DNA of 64,000 nt from positions 1 through 64,000 of the forward strand of contig NZ_SDMO01000003.1 of NCBI RefSeq assembly GCF_004798905.1. The letters are read 5' to 3'. A model generated the notes under the pieces. It was not told the DNA's origin and searched no databases. It worked only from the letters and a program-made list of their open reading frames with translations. Positions 9,041-17,684 of the stretch are shown here, in pieces; the first letter of the stretch is position 1; the number at the start of each line of letters is the position of its first letter. Both the position numbers and the translations under genes were made by a program. Source of the stretch: Halomonas borealis (GTDB taxonomy: Bacteria; Pseudomonadota; Gammaproteobacteria; Pseudomonadales; Halomonadaceae).

Positions 9041-10618
9041 TCAGTCCTCGAAGTCGATCCAGCGCGAGCGGTGGATGTCCTCGATGTTGGTCTGCCAACC
9101 GCTCAGGTCGGGGCTGACCAGGTTGCGCGAGACGTAGTAGTAGAGGGGCAGGACGGCGCTGTCTTCCAGGGCCAGGGCCTCCGCTTCGGACATCAGCTCG
9201 GCGCGGGTGTCCATGTCCTGGGTTTCGGCGGCCTGGTCCATCAGGGTGTCGAACTCGGCGTTGCTGTAGGCGCCGTAGTTGTTGGCGACCCCGCTCTCCA
9301 GCAGGCTCAGGAAGTTCTGGGCATCGTTGTAGTCGCCGATCCAGCCGGCGCGGGCCACGTCGAAGTCGCCCTGGCGCATGTCGGCGTAATGGACCGCGAC
9401 CTCGGAGTTGTAGAGCTCCACTTCCACGCCCAGCGGTTTCCACATGGCGGCCAGGGCGATGGCCACCTTGCGATGGTCTTCGCTGGTGTTGTAGCGCAGC
9501 TGCAGCTCCAGCGGCTGATCTGGGCCATAGCCGGCCTCTTCGATCAGCATCTTGGCGCGCTCCAGGCGAGCCTCCTGACTCATCTCGGCGATGTCGGACT
9601 CCGGCCCCTCATAGTGGGCCACGTCCGGCGGCACGAAGCTGTAGGCGGGCTGTTCGCCGGTGCCGAGGATCTTGTCGGTGATCACCTCGCGGCGCACCGC
9701 CAGGCTCAGCGCCTCGCGGATTCGAGGGTCGGTGGTGGCGTGGCCGTCGCGGATGTTGAGCGCGTAGTAGTAGATGCCGAGATACGGCGCCACCTGCACG
9801 GCCTCCGGCAGGTTCTCCTTGAGCCAGTCGTACTGCTGGGTGGGGAATTCCCGGGCGATGTCGATCTCGCCGGCGCGGAAGCGGTTCAGCGCGGTGTTGC
9901 GCTCCTCGATGGGGAAGTACACCACCTCGTCCAGCGCGACGTTCTCGGCGTCGTGGAAGTGCGGGTTGCGGGTGGCCTCGATGCGCGTCTGGGACTGCCA
10001 GTCCTGCAGGGCGAAGGCGCCGTTGGAGACCATGTGCTCGGGCTTGGACCAGTCATCGCCGTATTCCTCCACCACGTGCTTGGGCAGCGGGTAGGCGGTG
10101 TAGTGGGCCAGCTGATCGAGGAAGTAGGGGGTGGAGCGCTCCAGGGTGATGCGCAGGGTGCGTTCATCGACGGCCTCGATGCCCAGCGTGCTCGGTTCAG
10201 CCTCGTCGGCGTAGACGGCTTCGGCGTTCTCGACCGGGTACAGCAGGTAGGCATAGCTGGCGGCGGTGGCCGGGTCGAGGATGCGGCGGAAGGCGAAGAC
10301 GAAGTCACCGGCGGTGACCGGGGTGCCATCGGACCACTGGGCATCCTCGCGCAGGGCGAAGGTATAGACCGTGCCGTCGTCGGAGACCTCCCAGGATTCG
10401 GCGACGCCGGGGATGCGCTCGCCGTCGGCGGCTTCGGTGACCAGGCCCTCGAAGAGATCGCCGACCACGTCGTTTTCCCAGGTGCCGCTGATCTTGTGAG
10501 GGTCGAGGGAGGCGGGCTCGCCCATGATGGCGAGGCGCAGGGTATCGGCCTGCAGCGGGGAGGCGGCCAGGCCGGTGGCCAGCAGCAGGCTGCCGGCGAA
10601 CAAGGACGTCTTGCGCAT
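9041..10618 (-). CDS. oppA: periplasmic oligopeptide-binding protein, OppA family
   Basis: A 525-residue secreted substrate-binding protein (SBP family 5). The signal peptide (MRKTSLFAGSLLLATGLAAS) ends near LQA, with a likely signal peptidase I site before DTLRLAIMGEPASLDPHK. Family 5 features include the WENDVVGDLFEGL segment, WSDGTPVTAGDFVFAFRRIL and a C-terminal SPDLSGWQTNIEDIHRSRWI close to E. coli OppA. It captures peptides and delivers them to OppBC. As first gene of the operon it would be the most highly expressed. Dipeptide, murein-peptide or other oligopeptide specificity cannot be told from sequence. Confidence 0.93.
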   Translation of the reverse strand: MRKTSLFAGSLLLATGLAASPLQADTLRLAIMGEPASLDPHKISGTWENDVVGDLFEGLVTEAADGERIPGVAESWEVSDDGTVYTFALREDAQWSDGTPVTAGDFVFAFRRILDPATAASYAYLLYPVENAEAVYADEAEPSTLGIEAVDERTLRITLERSTPYFLDQLAHYTAYPLPKHVVEEYGDDWSKPEHMVSNGAFALQDWQSQTRIEATRNPHFHDAENVALDEVVYFPIEERNTALNRFRAGEIDIAREFPTQQYDWLKENLPEAVQVAPYLGIYYYALNIRDGHATTDPRIREALSLAVRREVITDKILGTGEQPAYSFVPPDVAHYEGPESDIAEMSQEARLERAKMLIEEAGYGPDQPLELQLRYNTSEDHRKVAIALAAMWKPLGVEVELYNSEVAVHYADMRQGDFDVARAGWIGDYNDAQNFLSLLESGVANNYGAYSNAEFDTLMDQAAETQDMDTRAELMSEAEALALEDSAVLPLYYYVSRNLVSPDLSGWQTNIEDIHRSRWIDFED

Positions 10619-10781
10619 GAATCACTCCGGAGTTTGTGGTTGTTGGAGCTTTTTTGTCTGAGTCTTACCCTCGCCGAGAGCCGGGCCGGGGTCCATTTGA
10701 AATTGCGCATGAGATCATCCACGAATTCGATACCTCCGCCGTGGCGCCTGCCGTGGGATGGCCGCTGGCGGCTCGTTTCGC

Positions 10782-10787
10782 TACAAT
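10782..10787 (+). promoter_or_regulatory. possible -10 element for prfB
   Basis: TACAAT lies 72 bases before the prfB start in the 241-base gap between oppA and prfB. The hexamer 17 bases upstream (TGGCCG, 10759-10764) is a poor -35, so only the -10 is convincing. I see no clear promoter for the opp operon in the same gap. Confidence 0.4.
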
Positions 10788-10859
10788 GGGCGTCTTTTCT
10801 CCGCCGTCGGCGCCTGGCGCCGGCGCGCGTCTCACCTCCCTTGGATTCAGGCGATCCCC

Positions 10860-11958
10860 ATGCTGGAAACCAACCCGATCAACCACCTCATCAAGGACCT
10901 GTCTGAGCGGACAGAAGTCCTGAGGGGGTATCTTTGACTATGCCGAAAAGAAGGATCGGCTAGAGGAAGTCACCCGCGAGCTCGAGGACCCCGAGGTCTG
11001 GAGCGATCCGGACCATGCTCAGAAACTGGGCAAGGAGCGGGCGACCCTCGAGACCATCGTCGCCACCATCGATGAGCTGGAGCAGGGCCTGGCGGACAGC
11101 GCCGACCTGCTGGAGCTGGCCGAGATGGAGGAAGACGAGGGCACCGTCGAGGAGGTCCAGCGCGAGCTGGCGACCCTCCAGGCCAGCCTCGAGAAGCTCG
11201 AGTTCCGGCGCATGTTCTCCGGCGAGATGGACGAGAACAACGGCTATCTCGATATCCAGGCGGGGTCCGGCGGCACCGAGGCTCAGGATTGGGCCAATAT
11301 CCTGCTGCGCATGTACCTGCGCTGGGCCGAGCATCACGGCTTCAAGGCCGAGATCAGCGAGCTCTCCGTCGGCGATGTGGCGGGCATCAAGTCGGCGTCG
11401 GTGCACGTCCAGGGCGAGTACGCCTTCGGCTGGCTGCGCACCGAGACCGGCGTGCATCGCCTGGTGCGCAAGAGCCCGTTCGATTCCGGCGGTCGTCGCC
11501 ATACGTCCTTCGCCTCGGTGTTCCTGTCGCCGGAGGTGGACGACAGCTTCGAGGTCGAGCTCAATCCCTCGGATCTGCGCGTCGACACCTATCGTTCCAG
11601 CGGCGCCGGCGGCCAGCACGTCAACACCACCGATTCGGCGGTGCGCATCACCCACGAGCCGACCGGCATCGTGGTGGCCTGTCAGAGCCAGCGCAGCCAG
11701 CACGCCAACCGCGACTTCGCCATGAAACAGCTCCGGGCGAAGCTGTGGGAGCACGAGATGGAGAAGCGCAACGCCGCCAAGCAGGCGGCCGAGGACTCCA
11801 AGGCCGACATCGGTTGGGGCAGCCAGATTCGCTCCTACGTGCTGGACGACCAGCGCATCAAGGACCTGCGCACCGGCGTGCAGTCCAGCAGCTGTGAGAA
11901 GGTGCTGGACGGCGATCTGGACCAATTCATCGAGGCGAGCCTCAAGCAAGGCCTATAG
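10860..11958 (+). CDS. prfB: peptide chain release factor 2, with programmed +1 frameshift
   Basis: Release factor 2 (365 residues) reads UGA and UAA and triggers peptide release. The coding sequence is joined from 10860-10934 and 10936-11958. The first 25 codons from ATG end at an in-frame UGA (10935-10937), which must be bypassed by a +1 shift. The second frame carries SPFDSGG (the RF2 stop-codon recognition tripeptide SPF) and the catalytic GGQ in SGAGGQHVN. The frameshift is the well-known autoregulatory switch: scarce RF2 lets the ribosome slip. lysS follows 162 bases downstream, as in many gammaproteobacteria. This is a functional gene, not a pseudogene. Confidence 0.97.
10922..10938 (+). 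promoter_or_regulatory. RF2 programmed frameshift site
   Basis: The sequence AGGGGGTATCTTTGAC has the internal Shine-Dalgarno-like AGGGGG three bases before the slippery CTT codon, followed by UGA-C, the weakest stop context. It is the canonical bacterial RF2 frameshift cassette. CTT (10932-10934) slips to TTT and reading continues with GAC at 10936. Confidence 0.97.
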
Positions 11959-11984
11959 CCTGCTGCGCTCGCCGATACGGCGTT

Positions 11985-12043
11985 GCCCCTCGGTCAGAGA
12001 TGCGCATTGACGGCTCGTCAACACCGCGCTCTGCCCGAGGGGC
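11985..12043 (+). other. long-loop inverted repeat between prfB and lysS
   Basis: GCCCCTCGG-T-CAGAG (11985-11999) pairs with CTCTG-C-CCGAGGGGC (12029-12043): 14 bp with one mismatch around a 29-base loop. No T-run follows, so it looks like an mRNA stabiliser or processing signal rather than a terminator. Confidence 0.5.
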
Positions 12044-12120
12044 GCCTTGTCTCGGCGACGCTCGCGCGGCTCTAGGTGAGATGTCTCTGTATTCGACACC
12101 ATGATTTAACAGGTAGCGAC

Positions 12121-13656
12121 ATGGCTAACCAGGACACTTCCCAGGACGAGAACCACCTGATCGCGGAACGGCGCGGCAAGCTGGCCGAGCGTCGTGAGCG
12201 CGCCACCCGCGACGGTGGCAGTGCCTTCCCCAACGATTTCCGGCGTGACAGCACCGCCGCCGAGCTCGATGCCGAGCTGGGCGACAAGGACAAGCCCGAG
12301 CTCGAGGCGCTGGCGCGGCCCGCCGCCGTGGCCGGGCGCATCATGCGCAAGCGTGGTCCGTTCATCGTCATCCAGGATGCCAGCGGCCAGACCCAGCTCT
12401 ATGTCGACAAGAAGGGCCTGCCGGCGGACGTGCTCGAGGACATCAAGGGCTGGGACATCGGCGACATCGTCGCCGGTCGCGGCCCGGTGCAGAAATCCGG
12501 CAAGGGCGACCTCTACGTGATGATGGAAGAGGCGCGCCTGCTGACCAAGAGCCTGCGGCCGCTGCCCGACAAGTTCCACGGCCTGACCGACATGGAAGCC
12601 CGCTACCGTCAGCGCTACGTGGACCTGATCATGAACCCCGACTCCCGCGAGGTCTTCCGGACCCGCGCCGGGGTGATCAGCGCCATGCGCCGCTTCTTCG
12701 AGGATCATGGTTACATGGAGGTCGAGACGCCGATGCTCCAGCCGATCCCCGGTGGCGCCTCGGCTCGGCCCTTCGTCACCCACCACAACGCGCTGGACAT
12801 CGACATGTACCTGCGTGTCGCCCCCGAGCTCTACCTCAAGCGCCTGGTGGTGGGCGGCTTCGAGCGGGTCTTCGAGATCAATCGCAACTTCCGCAACGAG
12901 GGGCTGTCGACCCGGCACAACCCCGAGTTCACCATGATCGAGTTCTATCAGGCCTATGCCGATTACCAGGACCTGATGGATCATACCGAGGCCATGCTGC
13001 GCGAGGTCACCCAGCGGGTGTTGGGCACCACCACCGTCACCAATACGGTGCGCGATGCCGACGGCGAGGTGCTGGAGAGCTACGAATACGACTTCGGCCA
13101 GCCGCTGCGCCGGCTCAGCGTGTTCGATGCCATCCTCGAATATAACCCCGACATCCACGCCGAGGCGCTGGCCGATGAAACGGCCGCGCGGCAGATCGCC
13201 GAGCGCCTGGACATCGACGTCAAGGACGGCTGGGGGCTCGGCAAGGTGCAGATCGAGATATTCGAGAAGACCGTCGAGCATCGCCTCCAGCAGCCGACCT
13301 TCATCACCGATTATCCGACCGAAGTCAGCCCGCTGGCGCGGCGCAAGGACAGCGATCCCTTCGTCACCGAGCGTTTCGAGTTCTTCGTCGGCGGTCGCGA
13401 GATCGCCAACGGCTTCTCGGAGCTCAACGACGCCGAGGACCAGGCCGAGCGCTTCGCCGCCCAGGTGGCCGAGAAGGACGCCGGCGACGACGAGGCCATG
13501 TACTTCGATGCCGACTATGTGCGCGCCCTGGAGGTTGGCCTGCCGCCGACCGCCGGGGAGGGCATCGGCATCGATCGGCTGGTGATGCTGCTGACCGATA
13601 GCGCCTCGATCCGCGACGTGCTGTTGTTCCCGGCCATGCGGCCCTCTGGAGACTGA
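12121..13656 (+). CDS. lysS: lysyl-tRNA synthetase, class II
   Basis: A 511-residue class II lysyl-tRNA synthetase that charges tRNA-Lys in the cytoplasm. The N-terminal OB-fold anticodon-binding domain includes [16 protein letters not shown]. The catalytic core has motif 2 [20 protein letters not shown] and motif 3 [14 protein letters not shown]. The length equals the bacterial norm. The start at 12121 ([18 protein letters not shown]) fits family N-termini; the upstream extension to 12076 is not conserved. Adjacency to prfB is common. The ribosome site (AGGTAG) is modest. Confidence 0.97.
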   Translation: MANQDTSQDENHLIAERRGKLAERRERATRDGGSAFPNDFRRDSTAAELDAELGDKDKPELEALARPAAVAGRIMRKRGPFIVIQDASGQTQLYVDKKGLPADVLEDIKGWDIGDIVAGRGPVQKSGKGDLYVMMEEARLLTKSLRPLPDKFHGLTDMEARYRQRYVDLIMNPDSREVFRTRAGVISAMRRFFEDHGYMEVETPMLQPIPGGASARPFVTHHNALDIDMYLRVAPELYLKRLVVGGFERVFEINRNFRNEGLSTRHNPEFTMIEFYQAYADYQDLMDHTEAMLREVTQRVLGTTTVTNTVRDADGEVLESYEYDFGQPLRRLSVFDAILEYNPDIHAEALADETAARQIAERLDIDVKDGWGLGKVQIEIFEKTVEHRLQQPTFITDYPTEVSPLARRKDSDPFVTERFEFFVGGREIANGFSELNDAEDQAERFAAQVAEKDAGDDEAMYFDADYVRALEVGLPPTAGEGIGIDRLVMLLTDSASIRDVLLFPAMRPSGD

Positions 13657-13706
13657 AGGCGCCGCGCGTCGGCCAGGCGGCGTTGCTCGGGGGCTCGCTT
13701 TGATCA

Positions 13707-13722
13707 TGTACGAACGCGTACA
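13707..13722 (+). promoter_or_regulatory. small palindrome in the lysS-downstream gap
   Basis: TGTACG and CGTACA are perfect inverted arms around AACG. A dyad this size could be an operator for the gene starting at 13888. It lies over 100 bases upstream of that promoter, so its role is uncertain. Confidence 0.3.
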
Positions 13723-13828
13723 TTCCGCCAGCGACCCCCCGCGCGCCGAGCCTGAACCTGGCTCGCGACCTTCCGCGTGTTGGAAGAGGCGTGTTTGGCG
13801 TCAGGGCAGGCAGATCGGTCGGGAAGTG

Positions 13829-13858
13829 TTGGTAACGAGCGCCCCTGGCGCCCATAAT
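13829..13858 (+). promoter_or_regulatory. σ70-type promoter for the 13888 gene
   Basis: TTGGTA (13829-13834), an 18-base spacer and CATAAT (13853-13858) place a start site about 23 bases before the ATG at 13888, leaving a short leader with a GAGGAG ribosome site. Confidence 0.5.
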
Positions 13859-13887
13859 GGCAGCGTTTCGACGTCGAGGAGACCGCG

Positions 13888-14274
13888 ATGAAACTGCTCA
13901 ACCGTTCCGCCCTGAGCATCAGGCCGACCCAGCACTTCGTCGACTGGGTCAATGACCTGGAACCGACCCAGGGTGACGATGACCTCTCGCTCGGCGACGT
14001 CGAAAGGGAAAGTACCGTCTATCTGATCCCGGAGATGGACACCCCCGAGGCCCTCGAAGGCTTCGTGCGTGAGCGCTACCTCGAGATCCTCGAGACCGAA
14101 CTGCGGGCTTGGGAAGAAGACGAGCGTCAATGGCCCGAGACCCTCGATTGGGCGCTGTTCCAGCGCTTCCTGTGCTTCGAATACAGCTACCTGGCCGTCG
14201 ACCTCGACGACGAGGCCCCCCTCGAGGTCGCCGAAGTGGACGACAACCTGCTGCTGGAGACGGATCAGGACTGA
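13888..14274 (+). CDS. conserved acidic protein of unknown function
   Basis: A 128-residue, strongly acidic cytoplasmic protein (MKLLNRSALSIRPTQHFVDW...). I do not recognise a named domain. It has no signal peptide, membrane helix or metal motif. Its features are an N-terminal 'PTQHFVDWVNDLE' stretch, a central segment rich in Glu and Trp (LETELRAWEEDERQWPE) likely to be helical, and a very acidic tail. I recall similar small proteins in pseudomonads and halomonads, but cannot check this. It has its own promoter and terminator, so it is monocistronic. The high codon bias and good ribosome site suggest a real, well-expressed gene. Confidence 0.8.
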   Translation: MKLLNRSALSIRPTQHFVDWVNDLEPTQGDDDLSLGDVERESTVYLIPEMDTPEALEGFVRERYLEILETELRAWEEDERQWPETLDWALFQRFLCFEYSYLAVDLDDEAPLEVAEVDDNLLLETDQD

Positions 14275-14302
14275 TTCCGCCGTCTTCTGGCATGCCCATA
14301 TC

Positions 14303-14330
14303 GAGAAAACCGGCCTTGGCCGGTTTTCTC
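14303..14330 (+). terminator. intrinsic terminator after the 13888 gene
   Basis: GAGAAAACCGGCC and GGCCGGTTTTCTC form a 13-bp stem with a two-base loop and T-rich 3' side, 28 bases after the stop codon. Confidence 0.85.
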
Positions 14331-14347
14331 GTCAGTGACGATGCCCC

Positions 14348-15757
14348 ATGAGCCGACTCTTCTCGAACCGCCCCGGCGACGATGGCCTGCCGGGTTCCGA
14401 GCGTCGCCTGGCCGTGCTGGCGCTGGTCCTCGGCACCACCATGTCGGTGATGGACAACTCCATGGTCAACCTGGCGCTGCCCTCCATCGCCGCCGACCTC
14501 GGGGTGACGTCGGCCGAGGCGGTGTGGGTGACCAACCTTTTCCAGGTGGCCTGCGCGGCCTTCCTGCTGGTGTTCGCGGCATTGAGCGAGATCGTCGGCC
14601 GGCGCCGGATCTACCTGGGCGGGCTGGCGCTGTTCGTCATCGCCGCGCTGGGCTGTGCGTTGTCGCGCAGCCTGGAGACGCTATTGGCCTTTCGTGCCCT
14701 GCAGGGCGTGGGGGCGGCGGCGACGCTGTCGATCGGGCCCTCGCTGTACCGCGCCATCTTCCCCTCGCGGCTGCTGGGCAGCGCCCTGGGGTTGAGCTCG
14801 TTGGTGGTCGGGGTCGGCTATGCCGCGGGGCCGGCGCTGGGCGGGGCGATCCTCTCGGTGACCGGCTGGCCCTGGCTGTTCGCGTTCCCGGTGCTGCCGG
14901 CGCTGGGGGCGATCGCCCTGGCCTGGCGGGCCTTGCCCGTGGAGCCGGGTCGCCGCGGCGGCTTCGATGGCTGGGGCGCGCTGTTGGCGATGTTCACGCT
15001 GGCCGGCTTCTTCATGGCGCTGGATGGCAACGGCGGGGTGCCGGGCGCCGCGACCCTCGTCTGGCTGGCCCTCAGCCTGATCGCCGGCGCCGCCTTCCTG
15101 GCCCGCCAGCGCCGCGCGCCCTATCCGCTGATGGCGCTGTCGATGTTCGCCGAGCGCCGCTTCAGCCTGGCGGTTTCCGCCCAGGGGCTGGCCTTCGTCG
15201 GTCAGGGGCTGGCCTTCGTCGCGTTGTCCTTCCTCTATCAGCAGGAGATGGGCTTCTCGCTGCTGGAGACCGCCTGGCTGTTCACGCCCTGGCCGCTGAC
15301 CATCATGGTGGCCGGGCCGCTCGCCGGGCGCCTGGCCGACCGCTTCAATCCCAGCCTGCTCAGCTCGGCGGGCCTGGTGTTGCTGTTGAGCGGCCTGGCC
15401 AGCCTGGCGCTGCTCGATGCCGATGCGAGCGTGACCGACTGCCTGTGGCGCACGGCGCTGTGCGGGCTCGGCTTCGGCTGCTTCCAGCCGCCCAACAATC
15501 GTGAACTGATGGGCAGCGTGCCGGCCGAGAAGAGCGCCAATGCCTCCGGCGTGATGAGCACCACGCGCACCGTGGGGCAGTCGCTGGGCGTGGCCCTGGT
15601 CGGGGCCGGCCTGGCCGCCGGGGCGCCGGTGCAGATGACGCTATGGGGCGGGGTGTTGGCCACCGGGCTGTCGCTTTTGGCCAGCTTGGGGCGCGTCTCG
15701 CTGGCCGGCGAGGCGCTGCGTGCCCGTCGTCGTGCCGCGGCCGAACGCGTACAATGA
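14348..15757 (+). CDS. MFS drug/metabolite exporter, DHA2-like
   Basis: A 469-residue inner-membrane major-facilitator protein with about 13-14 hydrophobic helices. The start of helix 1 reads LGTTMSVMDNSMVNLALPSIAADL, the DHA2 family's motif D1 (with Asp in the first helix). Motif A is visible as LSEIVGRRRIYLGG and motif C as GVGYAAGPALGG. DHA2 members extrude drugs, dyes or metabolites in exchange for protons. Substrate cannot be predicted and no regulator lies beside it. The start at 14348 is the first ATG after the upstream terminator and is followed by a typical polar N-terminus. Confidence 0.88.
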   Translation: MSRLFSNRPGDDGLPGSERRLAVLALVLGTTMSVMDNSMVNLALPSIAADLGVTSAEAVWVTNLFQVACAAFLLVFAALSEIVGRRRIYLGGLALFVIAALGCALSRSLETLLAFRALQGVGAAATLSIGPSLYRAIFPSRLLGSALGLSSLVVGVGYAAGPALGGAILSVTGWPWLFAFPVLPALGAIALAWRALPVEPGRRGGFDGWGALLAMFTLAGFFMALDGNGGVPGAATLVWLALSLIAGAAFLARQRRAPYPLMALSMFAERRFSLAVSAQGLAFVGQGLAFVALSFLYQQEMGFSLLETAWLFTPWPLTIMVAGPLAGRLADRFNPSLLSSAGLVLLLSGLASLALLDADASVTDCLWRTALCGLGFGCFQPPNNRELMGSVPAEKSANASGVMSTTRTVGQSLGVALVGAGLAAGAPVQMTLWGGVLATGLSLLASLGRVSLAGEALRARRRAAAERVQ

Positions 15758-15785
15758 ACCCGACACTCACCAGCGGAACGCCGAG

Positions 15786-16097
15786 ATGAGCATCCAGTCG
15801 ACCCTTGAGCACAAGCTTCAGGACCTCGAGCCCACCTTCCTGACGGTGGAAAACGAGAGCCACAAGCACAACGTGCCCGCCAATGCCGAGACCCACTTCA
15901 AGGTGACCGTGGTGTCGCCGCGCTTCGCCGGCATGATGCCGGTGAAGCGTCACCAGCAGATCTATGCTTTGCTGGCCGATGAGCTGGCGGGTCCCGTGCA
16001 CGCCCTGGCCCTGCATCCCTATACCCCCGAGGAGTGGCAGGCCCGCGGCGCGGCGCGCCCCGACTCCCCGGATTGCCGGGGTGGCGGGCACTCGTGA
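15786..16097 (+). CDS. BolA-family protein
   Basis: A 103-residue protein of the BolA/IbaG family. The fold's core is visible: LEPTFLTVENESHKHNVPANAETHFKV with the conserved His residues, then RHQQIYALLADEL with the RHRxVYxLL signature. BolA proteins partner with monothiol glutaredoxins in Fe-S cluster handling, and BolA itself affects morphology in stationary phase. The order of the conserved segments fits BolA better than IbaG. The start at 15786 (MSIQSTLEHKL) is chosen over 15720, which runs into the MFS gene. The stop overlaps the next start as GTGA, so the next gene is coupled. Confidence 0.88.
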   Translation: MSIQSTLEHKLQDLEPTFLTVENESHKHNVPANAETHFKVTVVSPRFAGMMPVKRHQQIYALLADELAGPVHALALHPYTPEEWQARGAARPDSPDCRGGGHS

Positions 16098-16921
16098 CCA
16101 CCGAGCCCCAGCGGCTGCAGTACCTGGAGGCCATGGGCCTCGCGGCCTGGACGGCCCGCTACCGGCTGCCCAACGCCCGGCCCAGCGAGGCCTGCGAGTG
16201 GGACTGGCCGCCGGCCGAGGCCGCGCCCCGTCAGGCGCCCGGCGAGCGCCTTCAGGCGCTGCTGGAAACGCCATCGGAGGCGCCCGCGTCGGCACCGGCG
16301 CCGGCCACGCCGAGTGAGCGGCCGCCGTCGGGAGAGCGCAAGGCGCGCGCGTTGCTCGGCGGCCTGGTGCCCGATGCAGCACCCGCCGAGGCGCCGGCGA
16401 CCAGTGCGCCGGAGCCGGGGCGCGACGCCGCGCCGGATGCCCCAGGGGAGGCGCTACGCTTCACCCTGCAGCTGGCCTGCCTGGATGGGCGCTGGCTGGT
16501 GATGCAGTCGGGGGGCGCGGCGCCTGCGTCGTCGTCGCGGCGGCTGCTCGTCAACCTGCTGCGGGCCGCCGGCATCACGCCGGGGCAGTCGCCGGACTTC
16601 GAATCCTTCCACTGGCCGCAGATCGAGGGGCTGGACGTACAGGCGCCCCTGGACGAGGCGCGCCAAGGGCTCGCGGCCTTCCTGGCCGGCCGGGCACGGC
16701 GCGGCTGGGCGCCGGAGCGGCTGTTGCTGTTCGATGATGACGCCACCCTGAGCCGGGTGCTGGCGATCGAGGACGGGCGTGCCACGGCGCTGGACCTGCC
16801 GATCTGGCAGGGGCCGAGGCTCGAGACCCTGGCGGCGAGCGCCGCGGCCAAGCGTGAGCTCTGGCCGCGGCTCCTCGACTGGCGTGAGGCTTGGCAGGGC
16901 GAGGCGACCGGCGGTGAGTGA
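16094..16921 (+). CDS. HolD-like (DNA polymerase III psi) protein, tentative
   Basis: A 275-residue protein starting at GTG 16094, overlapping the BolA stop. The first 40 residues, QRLQYLEAMGLAAWTARYRLPNA, resemble the HolD (psi) N-terminus, which in E. coli reads 'LQQLGITQWSLRRPGAL' and binds the chi subunit. A low-complexity Ala/Pro-rich linker (about residues 50-130) follows. The C-terminal domain has LLVNLLRAAGITPG, FHWPQIEG and a Leu-rich end. The next gene is rimI; in E. coli holD also directly precedes rimI. That synteny plus the N-terminal match supports HolD, but sequence similarity is weak and the protein is twice as long as enterobacterial HolD. Confidence 0.55.
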   Translation: MTTEPQRLQYLEAMGLAAWTARYRLPNARPSEACEWDWPPAEAAPRQAPGERLQALLETPSEAPASAPAPATPSERPPSGERKARALLGGLVPDAAPAEAPATSAPEPGRDAAPDAPGEALRFTLQLACLDGRWLVMQSGGAAPASSSRRLLVNLLRAAGITPGQSPDFESFHWPQIEGLDVQAPLDEARQGLAAFLAGRARRGWAPERLLLFDDDATLSRVLAIEDGRATALDLPIWQGPRLETLAASAAAKRELWPRLLDWREAWQGEATGGE

Positions 16922-17372
16922 GCCGTGGTATCGCGAGCTCGGCCCCGGGGATCTGGCGGCATTGGTCGAGCTGGAGGCGAGCGCTCAGGAACACCCCTGG
17001 GCGTCGTCTCGGCTCGAGGCGGCGCTTGCCGCGGAGGATGTCGCCGTGCTGGGCATGCAAGAGTCGGCGGGATTGATCGGCCATGCGGTGGTGGTGCGCC
17101 AACCGTTCGATGCCGAACTCGAAGGCATACTGGTGGTGCCATCGCGGCGCGGCGAGGGGCAGGCGGGAAGGCTGCTGGCGGCGGTGATCGAGCGGGCCCG
17201 CGACTGGGGGAGCGAGCGGCTGCTGCTGGAGGTCAGGGTCGGTAATGTGCCGGCGATCGCCCTGTATCGGCGTGCGGGGTTCGCGGAAGACGGGCGCCGG
17301 CACGGTTACTACCCACCGCTGGCCGGCGCCGAACGCGAGGACGCGCTACTGATGTCTTGCCCCCTAGCCTGA
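16914..17372 (+). CDS. rimI: ribosomal protein S18 alanine N-acetyltransferase
   Basis: A 152-residue GNAT acetyltransferase that acetylates the N-terminal Ala of ribosomal protein S18. The acetyl-CoA loop is LVVPSRRGEGQAGRLLAAVI (the V-x-x-x-x-R-x-x-G-x-G/A motif). The C-terminal motif LLLEVRVGNVPAIALYRRAGF, then GRRHGYY, is the RimI signature. The start is GTG at 16914, overlapping the HolD-like stop and giving MSEPWYRELG; no upstream ATG in frame fits. Last gene of a tightly coupled bolA-holD-rimI run. Confidence 0.93.
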   Translation: MSEPWYRELGPGDLAALVELEASAQEHPWASSRLEAALAAEDVAVLGMQESAGLIGHAVVVRQPFDAELEGILVVPSRRGEGQAGRLLAAVIERARDWGSERLLLEVRVGNVPAIALYRRAGFAEDGRRHGYYPPLAGAEREDALLMSCPLA

Positions 17373-17396
17373 TCCTCGGCCAGGCCGAACGGGTCG

Positions 17397-17606
17397 TCAG
17401 CCGGGCTGCTGCTCGGCGGTGCTGCCGGTCTCGACATCATCGAACTTGCCCAGCAGCGACGACAGGCGGCGCTCCCACTCCTCGCGCTCCTGCTTGAGGC
17501 GAGCGTTTTCCTCGCGTAACTCCTCGGCTTCCATCTTCATCAATTCCAGTGCCTCGACGGCGCTGGTGACCTTCTGTTCGAGCTGGTTGAAGAGTTCGAT
17601 GCTCAT
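17397..17606 (-). CDS. zapB: cell division protein ZapB-like coiled coil
   Basis: A 69-residue protein, almost entirely one coiled coil (MSIELFNQLEQKVTSAVEAL, then ELREENARLKQEREEWERRL) with a short disordered acidic tail. ZapB proteins stabilise the FtsZ ring through ZapA, and the start MSIELFNQLE is close to E. coli ZapB. It lies convergent with rimI (24-base gap) and 78 bases downstream of rsmD on the same strand. Confidence 0.82.
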   Translation of the reverse strand: MSIELFNQLEQKVTSAVEALELMKMEAEELREENARLKQEREEWERRLSSLLGKFDDVETGSTAEQQPG

Positions 17607-17684
17607 CCGTTTCTCCTGACGATGTCGGCGGGCGGGGCCCGTGATTGGCGTCCTGCAGCGGCAGACTAACGCCGTGGACGGGGC

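Noticed and set aside
9071-10906. A 611-codon open frame opposite oppA
   Set aside because: Low-complexity Val/Gly/His composition and no motif; oppA is the real gene.
10860-10937. Apparent premature stop making prfB a pseudogene
   Set aside because: The stop is in the canonical RF2 frameshift site and the second frame is intact with GGQ and SPF motifs.
12106-13707. A 533-codon open frame opposite lysS
   Set aside because: It is a mirror frame of lysS created by high third-position GC. Its composition is His/Leu/Gly-rich without domain motifs.
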